A stretch of 64,000 bases of DNA. It comes from Pagrus major (lineage: Eukaryota; Chordata; Actinopteri; Spariformes; Sparidae). Where the stretch lies: assembly GCF_040436345.1 (NCBI RefSeq), contig NC_133232.1, positions 30,517,315-30,581,314 of the forward strand, in the 5' to 3' direction. Positions 58,400-64,000 of the stretch are shown here, one piece after another. Under the pieces are notes generated by a model. The model did no database searches and was not told the origin of the DNA. It saw only the letters and a list, made by a program, of their open reading frames with translations. Within the stretch, counting starts at the first letter, position 1; each line of letters opens with the position of its first letter. A program made the translations under genes and the position numbers.

Positions 58400-61300
58400 T
58401 TTATTCTGCTCGGTGTGAGCCATAAGACAAATTGGCTGTTAAATGCTTTGAATACTAAAAGCAGCAGTTGGACTCCTCACTGCTCACCAAGGCGACAGTC
58501 TAATGATCTAAAAATATGCATGAATAGCTGCTATTCTTAATAAAACCAATGACAGAGCGGAGCTGGAATAAGAACAAAACAGACCAGCTGCTTTCTGACT
58601 CCCAACTTGTCAGCTACATTTAGAAGAAGCTCGTGAGGCTAAATGAGGAAAAAAAAATATTGATTGCTTCTTCTCATTACCACTGAGTCATTTTACAGTC
58701 ATCGCACATACACACACAGGTTCAGGCTGATCTAAAGCAGATGATGAGTGGTGGTGATGCAGGTGGATGAATCCACAGAGGGAGTAATTTATGTAGCGTC
58801 TGTGTATACTAGTGTTTACAGTGTGTATACTTTATTGGAGGCTTTGTTGGCCCAGATCTGACTGCAGAGGCTCTGACGGGAAGCAGAGAGCAGCAGCAGC
58901 AGCAGCAGCAGCAGCGATGGAGGTGGTGGGAGGTTCTAGATGGCTGAAAGCATGAAAGTGCACTCATACTTTGTTGTAATGATTAATTTATAATTCCCTT
59001 TTTTTCTTCCTGTGGGATGGCTGGCCTCATTTTTTTCATTTAATCAGTAGCGAAGCTCTGCAATGTGCACCTTCGGTGTAATGTTGCTCCAGCAGGAGTT
59101 GAAACAATGGCTGTCAGCCCGGCCGTTTCAATATCTGTGATTGGCCTAATAATAGATGCATCGATACCTGCAGGGGCCGGGCACCCTGCCAGAGACACTG
59201 CTGGGGGGAGGCGGAGGGGGAGGACGAGAGAGAGGAGAGGAGGAGGAAGACAGAAATGGTGGAAGAAGGGCAAAAAGAGAAGGCACCTTGAGTGTTGTAG
59301 CTGCTCTGGTCTCCCACAGGATGACACATGCTCTGTCAACTGTGTCTCCTACACACACACACAGAGAGAGAGAGAGAGACACACACACGCAGTACACGTA
59401 GGCATGCAGTACTGGAGTGCCATATTGGCAGACTGTTGACCTATATCTACTGCAACTAAAAAACAAAAAAGCTGATGTGTGTCAGTGCAAACTCATTCTG
59501 TGCAGTGAAACCTTTTTTAGATCTATCAATATACTTTGTCTTCTTCTGCATGTTTTTCAGGTAAATAAAAATATAATCTAAACTTTATATGTAGTTACAG
59601 TTACACTTAAATAATCCAGCACTAATAGTATTAATTAGTTAATTAATTAATTAATTAGTAGTTGGAAAATGTAAATATGAAAATTTTAATTCTGTGTTAA
59701 CCTCTAATGTATTGTTGATGCTTAAAATCATGCGTCTCTGTAGATGAAGATGTTGACATTTCTCCTTCTCTTAATCTGAAAAACATGCAAAGTGTATTTT
59801 CAGTCCTGACTGATTCCTGATTTTTAACACAAAATTCTGATATCAATATATCGGCCGATATACACACATCTTTTGCATCGATCATTCAAATGTGGTTATC
59901 AAACACACTAACACTTAAGATATGTAACAGAGGATATTTTACAGTTTAGAAATGAACTTTATCATCTAAAATGACACCAGTACACTAAAACAGTAAACTG
60001 GCTGGGAAATTATTAATTACAAATTCTTTCATATCTTATTCCCCGATACTGATACTGTATCTGTGATAGGCCAATATCAGCCAACCAATATATCAGTCAG
60101 GCTGTAATTCCTTTCAATAGGTACAACTAACTAATATTCTCATTCTGGATTAGTGGTTAGATCAATACAATGTCAGGAAATGGTGAAAAATGTTGATCTG
60201 TGTTTCCCAGAACACAAGATGACGTCCTCAAATGTCTTGTTATATCCACAACCCAAAAATACTCTGTAAACCGTCAAAGACGAGTAGAGAAAGTAGAAAA
60301 TATTCACATGATCTTTTTTCTTAAAAAAATTACTCAAACCTATTTATTGATTATCTAAATAGTTTATTAATAGTTTACAACTAATGGATTAATCGATTAA
60401 TTGATGCAGCTCTACTTTTAAGGCGCATTCAGAGCAGGGCAGACTATATGTAACCTGAGAGGCAAAAAATGGATGCGAACTACAAACCGCTCCTCTCACT
60501 GTTGCTCATTAAGCTCATCGAAGGCACTCAAAGGATTGTATCAACATTTTTATTAAGTCAGATTTTCTCTCGCTGTACAGTAAGAGGACAACGTTCAGAG
60601 AGACTTAAGTCAGAACATCAACATGAAACAATACAAAAATTTTGCGGGGCAGAAATGTCTCCACCCGTCCTCGGTGGAAATGACATCCTTCAAATGGAGA
60701 TCACAAAGTTTCCAAAGACACCAGATATGTCAGGCAGAGGCTTGTGGGAGTACGTATTAAATAATGTATGAAAGACATCTAGAATATTTTTGTTTGATGT
60801 ATTTGCGCGGCTGTAAAAATGTTGGTATGAAATCTTTGTTTTTAATATTTTAGTCAACGTAAGCCTCATATGACACTTACACAAGCCAATACAGAATTCA
60901 TGAAGACACATTCAGTGTGGAATAAGATGATGTTTCCACCCTGGAAGAAAACAAAAGAGGGAAACTGGATGTTTAGGAGTTAAAATGTGCCTCCTGTGAG
61001 CTGCTAAATAATGCACATCACTGAGAGTTTATGTACAGTACAGTGTGGAAGGACTTTGTTATTTGCTGGGGGATTCCTTTGTATGAATTATCAGAGTTTT
61101 CAATGAATTATTCAAGTGGTTGTAACATGTAGTTGCTGTGCTCGTCGGCACCCGCTGGCACATAGAGTTCCCATTAAACCAGAAATCATTAAATCCCTGA
61201 AAAGATCTTTTTTAGTAGGTCAAAGCCGAGCCTGTGGGAATAACATCTAAAAACGGAGCTCTGCTTTTGAATAAGGTATAAAGCACAGGGAAAATCTTCC

Positions 61301-63382
61301 TGAAAGAGAACAGCCAGAAAGTCGGGATGTGTTTGGGATGTTGGTTGATGGGTTTTTTGGGAGGTTTTCTGCTCCAGTGATTGAGTGTTGTGTTCGTTTT
61401 TGTTTTGCACAGATTAAAGGATCCTGGTCGGGAAAGAACAGAGTCCAGAACCCGTACAGCCACAAGAACATAATCAAAAACTGCTGCGAGGTGCTCTGTG
61501 GGCCAGCGTACCCGAGGTAACTTCCCGCTGTTATCTATGAGTTAAGACTTTTGGAGATTTGTCAGAGATTAACGAGCCAGATGCAGTGACTGATTGTCTC
61601 GTCTCGCCCTCCAGCGTCTTGGACAGAAGAGGACTGATGGATGAGGATTCGTCTATTTCTGCAACTCCTGCTGGCCCCTCCTCCTCTTCCTCCACCAGCA
61701 GCAGCAACCCAGTGCCACAAACCACGGTGAGCACACACACACACTGTACCCTCCCCCTTCACCACACTGAAGTGGATCGAGGCTGCAGAATAGTGAATAG
61801 AGAGCCGACATAAAACAGAGTCTAAACCAATTACAGGGAGTTTTGGAGAGAAGAAAGGAGTAGTGTGCTTTAAGTGGAAAGACTGATAAGCCGTCCTGGT
61901 ACATGTGGACATGGAGCCATTTTGTGGCTCTTTACACACTTCGCTTACACACATTGTTTATCTATTTAAAACGGTTATTATACAACCGTATATTTTCTGC
62001 TAATACCTGGATCGTTAGCCAGGTTTGTGCTCCACATTATATTTAAAGCTATTGCATCTATTTCCAAACTTTAGAATAATGCAGCCCGATTTGAAACTGT
62101 CAAACTTTTAATCACAACTCTGATCAACACATGAGAGTAAGATGAAGAAGGGCCTAAGGCAATACAGTGCAAATTAATAATTCATCCACATACACAGAAC
62201 GATTTGTAACCTTGCATACCTTTCAGCACATGCAGTTACAGTTCCTCGTCATTGAAGCAATATAAGATTCGTTTCAATGTTGTGTTGAAGTCCGTGCACC
62301 CCAGTCAAATAATCTTGCCCTTCTGTTCAAATTGTTTTTTTCCTGCAAAGCCGCCCAGCACTGCAGGTTAAGGTCAGTAGATGGGACAAAATCAGCAGAA
62401 AACAGACTTCAACAAAACAACAGATAAAAAACAGGTCAGATAAATGAAGAATAACATGTCATTTAACTCCTCTGTTGTATTTGTTCTGATTAGAAGAAGT
62501 AACGCAATTGAAAATGAAAAACTTTATTTATTTATTTATTGTGAATGACCTCTTCACAGCCCATCGCTGCTCTAATGTTCTTAATACAGTAGCGTCTCTT
62601 ATAATCATGTGAAGTTTTTTTGATAGAAATAATAAAGTTGTGTTTGCATCTTCTACAAACTCTATTAACTGTGTTCTGTTTTAGTGTCTGTTTAGAAGAA
62701 TATTAACTGTAAATGAAGATGGTGATTATTATCTGAAAAACATGCTGAAGAAGTGAAAGTCTATTTTCAGCCGTGTGTCTGGAGGTGTTACTTTCAGTCC
62801 CTGACGCAGATTGTGTCTAGATGGTAACCTCCAGACCCACAAAAGATCTGCTATAGATTAGGACTCAGGGCATTGTCGATTAAACACGGAGTCTCTTTCT
62901 GTGTGAGTTATTTGGGCTGTAAAATGTCAGAAAATGGTGAAAAATGTCAATCAGCCTAAGATGACGTCCTCAAATGTCTAGTTTTGTCAGCAACTCAAAG
63001 ATATTCAGTTAATTGTCATGGAGGAGGAAAGAAAACAGAAAATATTCACATGTAAGAAGTTGGAATCTTGGCTTTTGACATTTTTCTGACATTTTTTAGC
63101 AGCATGCGGTGGCATTTCTGTGATGCTTTGCTGCAGCTCAGTTTGTCGTCAGTGGCTCTTACTGCATCTACGTCTTTTCAGCATGCTGTCTTCTGCCTGC
63201 AGAAAACCACGGCTCCACTCATCCCCAACGAGCACACACCTGACGACGCCAAGCCGAGCATCGCTGCCTCAGCAGAGAAGAGCCCCTCCCCCAAAGAGGA
63301 GCACCCTCCTGCAAAGGCCCCGCCTCTGGCTTCACCCGAGACTGATGTAGAAACATCCATCACCAAGGACAAGACCCATTAG
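35494..63382 (+). CDS. zdhhc9: palmitoyltransferase ZDHHC9
   Basis: Golgi/ER S-acyltransferase; the human enzyme works with GOLGA7 to palmitoylate Ras proteins, and mutations cause X-linked intellectual disability. Exons: 35494-35657, 46802-46962, 52310-52468, 54320-54457, 54877-54925, 56080-56182, 61413-61516, 61615-61726, 63203-63382; 389 residues (human 364). The N-terminus [20 protein letters not shown] is ZDHHC9-like. TM1 is about 36-55, TM2 about 62-84 ([19 protein letters not shown]), and the Cys-rich domain ([20 protein letters not shown]) leads to the catalytic DHHC at 165-168 ([13 protein letters not shown]). TM3 is about 181-203, TM4 about 225-250, then TTNED and the PaCCT region ([18 protein letters not shown]). 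The serine/proline-rich tail is longer than human. ETPGTVLEVL is joined across a U12-type AT-AC intron. The initiator was chosen by homology. Confidence 0.96.
35780..36225. repeat. degenerate ~20-bp minisatellite
   Basis: Fifteen or so drifting copies of a unit like AAAAGTCATAATTATGAGAT. The last copies (about 36150-36220) appear on the opposite strand (GACTTTTTATCTCA, TCTCATAATGTTGACT), so the array changes polarity. It lies about 120 bases inside zdhhc9 intron 1. Confidence 0.85.
38650..38910 (+). mobile_element. 'CTAATGTTAGCAT' fish repeat, plus-strand copy
   Basis: Contains TTAGCATGCTTACTAC, ACTAAGATGTTCAACATTG and GATGTTAGCATTTAGCTC in the order seen reversed at 53620-53775. In zdhhc9 intron 1. 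Confidence 0.65.
43085..43590. mobile_element. foldback fish repeat
   Basis: The left part (AAAGGAATAGTTTTACATTC..AAGACGCTTATT..CATAAAGACTT) is mirrored by the right part (CAGTCTTCGTGCTAAGCTAAC..GAGAGTGGTATCGATCTTC..AAGTGTATTTCCCATAATG). A further right-end fragment is at about 49560-49640. Non-coding. Confidence 0.6.
46121..46148 (+). repeat. (GCT)9 trinucleotide repeat
   Basis: Pure CTG-type run in the sense orientation of zdhhc9, about 650 bases before exon 2. Confidence 0.95.
47197..47264. repeat. perfect palindrome, 32-bp arms, 4-base loop
   Basis: 47197-47228 and 47233-47264 are exact reverse complements around the loop AAGA. The arm contains GGCATATTCAAAATGAGAAA. No similar sequence was noticed elsewhere in the window. 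Confidence 0.97.
49650..49980. mobile_element. 'GGGCTGCAAC'-family fish repeat, near-complete copy
   Basis: Includes GTGAAAAATGCTCATCACAG, TTTCCCAGAGCCCGAAGTGA, ACAGTCCAAAATCCAAAGAT and the terminal GATCGTTGCAGCTCTA. Other relics in the window: about 1300-1510, 1687-1993, 7236-7530, 22430-22760, 26098-26428, 36840-37080, 60110-60416 and 62890-63090. The inverted termini AGAGCTGCAAC/GTTGCAGC suggest a non-autonomous DNA transposon. Confidence 0.7.
52846..52897. repeat. (GT)n microsatellite
   Basis: About 25 GT units with one TTT interruption, in zdhhc9 intron 3. Confidence 0.95.
53620..53775 (-). mobile_element. 'CTAATGTTAGCAT' fish repeat, minus-strand copy
   Basis: Reverse-complement counterpart of 38650-38910 (CATGCTAGCAGCTCTG, CATGTTCAACATCTTAG). 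In zdhhc9 intron 3. Confidence 0.65.
54926..56079 (+). other. zdhhc9 intron 5: U12-type AT-AC intron
   Basis: The donor reads GGAAC|ATATCCTTTT, the U12 AT-AC consensus. The branch site TTCTTAAC is at 56062-56069, about 11 bases before the acceptor GATCAC|TGTGC. Splicing here restores [18 protein letters not shown] exactly as in human ZDHHC9. No GT-AG alternative was found that keeps this conserved stretch. Confidence 0.93.
58369..58398 (+). repeat. (CAG)10 trinucleotide repeat
   Basis: Ten uninterrupted CAG units in sense orientation within zdhhc9 intron 6. Confidence 0.95.
58891..58914 (+). repeat. (CAG)8 trinucleotide repeat
   Basis: Eight CAG units about 500 bases after the (CAG)10 tract, in the same intron. 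Confidence 0.95.
59820..60105. mobile_element. 'ATATATCGG' fish repeat, copy 2
   Basis: Same motif order as 21370-21650: TGATATCAATATATCGGCCG, TATACACACAT, then GATAGGCCAATATCAG. Non-coding. Confidence 0.6.
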
Positions 63383-64000
63383 CTGCATGAGGGGGCGGCT
63401 CTGGTTGTAGCCACTCCCCCCTGGTCATTCTGCCTGGTCAGGAACTGAAACATTAACAGTCAACGTCTGATTACTGTGCAGGTGACTCGGTTCTTCTCCT
63501 GCCCTACATTCCACTAGAAGAGCGGAGCTTCTGCGGCAGCTCCTCCTCTTCCCTCCTCTCCTCACCGGTAGCTGCAGAGCTGTTTGATTGACACTTACTC
63601 CTGCAGGATGGGGAGAGATTTAATGGAAAGTCAGCGGCTTCCTCCGACTTCTGAACACTGCATGGAAAAGACACGCGGGGGGGGGGGGGGGGGGGGGAGA
63701 AGCTGCAGAGACTAAACACTCCCCAAGACTTCCCCGCAGGTCACCTGTGGGCCGTTCTGATTGTCAGTACTTCCTTTTGTTCTTCATTTAAAACCGCATA
63801 ATGACATTTATTGTGAGAGGCCAGTTCAAATATACTCCTTGCAAGTGTCTGGCAAAAGACGATCCTACTTCTGGACATGTATAAACCTTCATACATACAG
63901 TCAGTTTTCTGTTGTGTGCACATTACATGCCCTATGCAAACCAAGAGGAGGCTGTACGAGCGTCTTTTTATCGAGTGTGGAAAGAAGGGTTACAGCTGTG
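63383..64000 (+). other. zdhhc9 3' UTR (continues past the window)
   Basis: Follows the TAG stop. It contains a run of 21 G (63677-63697). No AATAAA on the plus strand before 64000, so the transcript end lies outside. Confidence 0.7.

Larger units (their letters stand above)
56183..61412 (+). other. zdhhc9 intron 6
   Basis: Contains an imperfect 42-bp inverted repeat (56801-56918), (CAG)10 and (CAG)8 tracts, mixed (AC)n/(AG)n (about 59352-59390), an 'ATATATCGG' repeat (about 59820-60105) and a 'GGGCTGCAAC' relic (about 60110-60416). No exon recognised. Confidence 0.65.

Noticed and set aside
59040..59466. Overlapping long open frames on both strands
   Set aside because: Low-complexity GGA/GAGA/CACA sequence keeps frames open; no domain recognised.
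35494..63382. Assignment as zdhhc14 or zdhhc18
   Set aside because: The N-terminus [20 protein letters not shown], the overall length and the SVLDRRG tail match ZDHHC9.

Overview
The window is nuclear DNA from a ray-finned fish, most likely a percomorph teleost. The genes are split by many introns with GT-AG ends. Intergenic and intronic DNA is AT-rich and full of short non-autonomous DNA-transposon relics, microsatellites and a decayed LINE. The protein sequences read as vertebrate orthologs. No operons, CRISPR arrays, rRNA or tRNA genes were seen.

Layout, left to right. (1) tspan6, minus strand: exons 1-4 only (4107 down to 209); the rest lies left of the window. (2) srpx2, plus strand: ten coding exons, 5724-13698, head-to-head with tspan6. 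(3) sytl4 (granuphilin), minus strand: sixteen coding exons, 23713 down to 14868, tail-to-tail with srpx2. (4) A repeat-rich stretch with a LINE remnant at about 27.3-27.8 kb. (5) tyw2/trmt12, minus strand: seven coding exons, 31808 down to 28747. (6) zdhhc9, plus strand: nine coding exons, 35494-63382; its 3' UTR runs out of the window. I joined the exons by hand from splice sites, reading phase and family knowledge. All five reading frames stay open across every junction listed.

The order tspan6-srpx2-sytl4 matches human Xq22, and human Xp11.4 carries the related set TSPAN7-SRPX-SYTL5. This is therefore one half of an ancient duplicated block. tyw2 and zdhhc9 on the right do not follow that human order. 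The five products do not form one pathway: membrane tetraspanin, secreted sushi-repeat protein, Rab27 effector for granule docking, tRNA-Phe wybutosine enzyme, and Golgi palmitoyltransferase.

I found no novel multi-gene system. The observations most worth following are an AT-AC (U12-type) intron in zdhhc9, a sytl4 intron made mostly of (TA)n that starts six bases from the 5' splice site, a perfect 32-bp-arm palindrome in zdhhc9 intron 2, an intron-rich tyw2 (the human gene is, as I recall, intronless), opposed repeat copies flanking zdhhc9 exons 2-3, and a run of 21 G in the zdhhc9 3' UTR.
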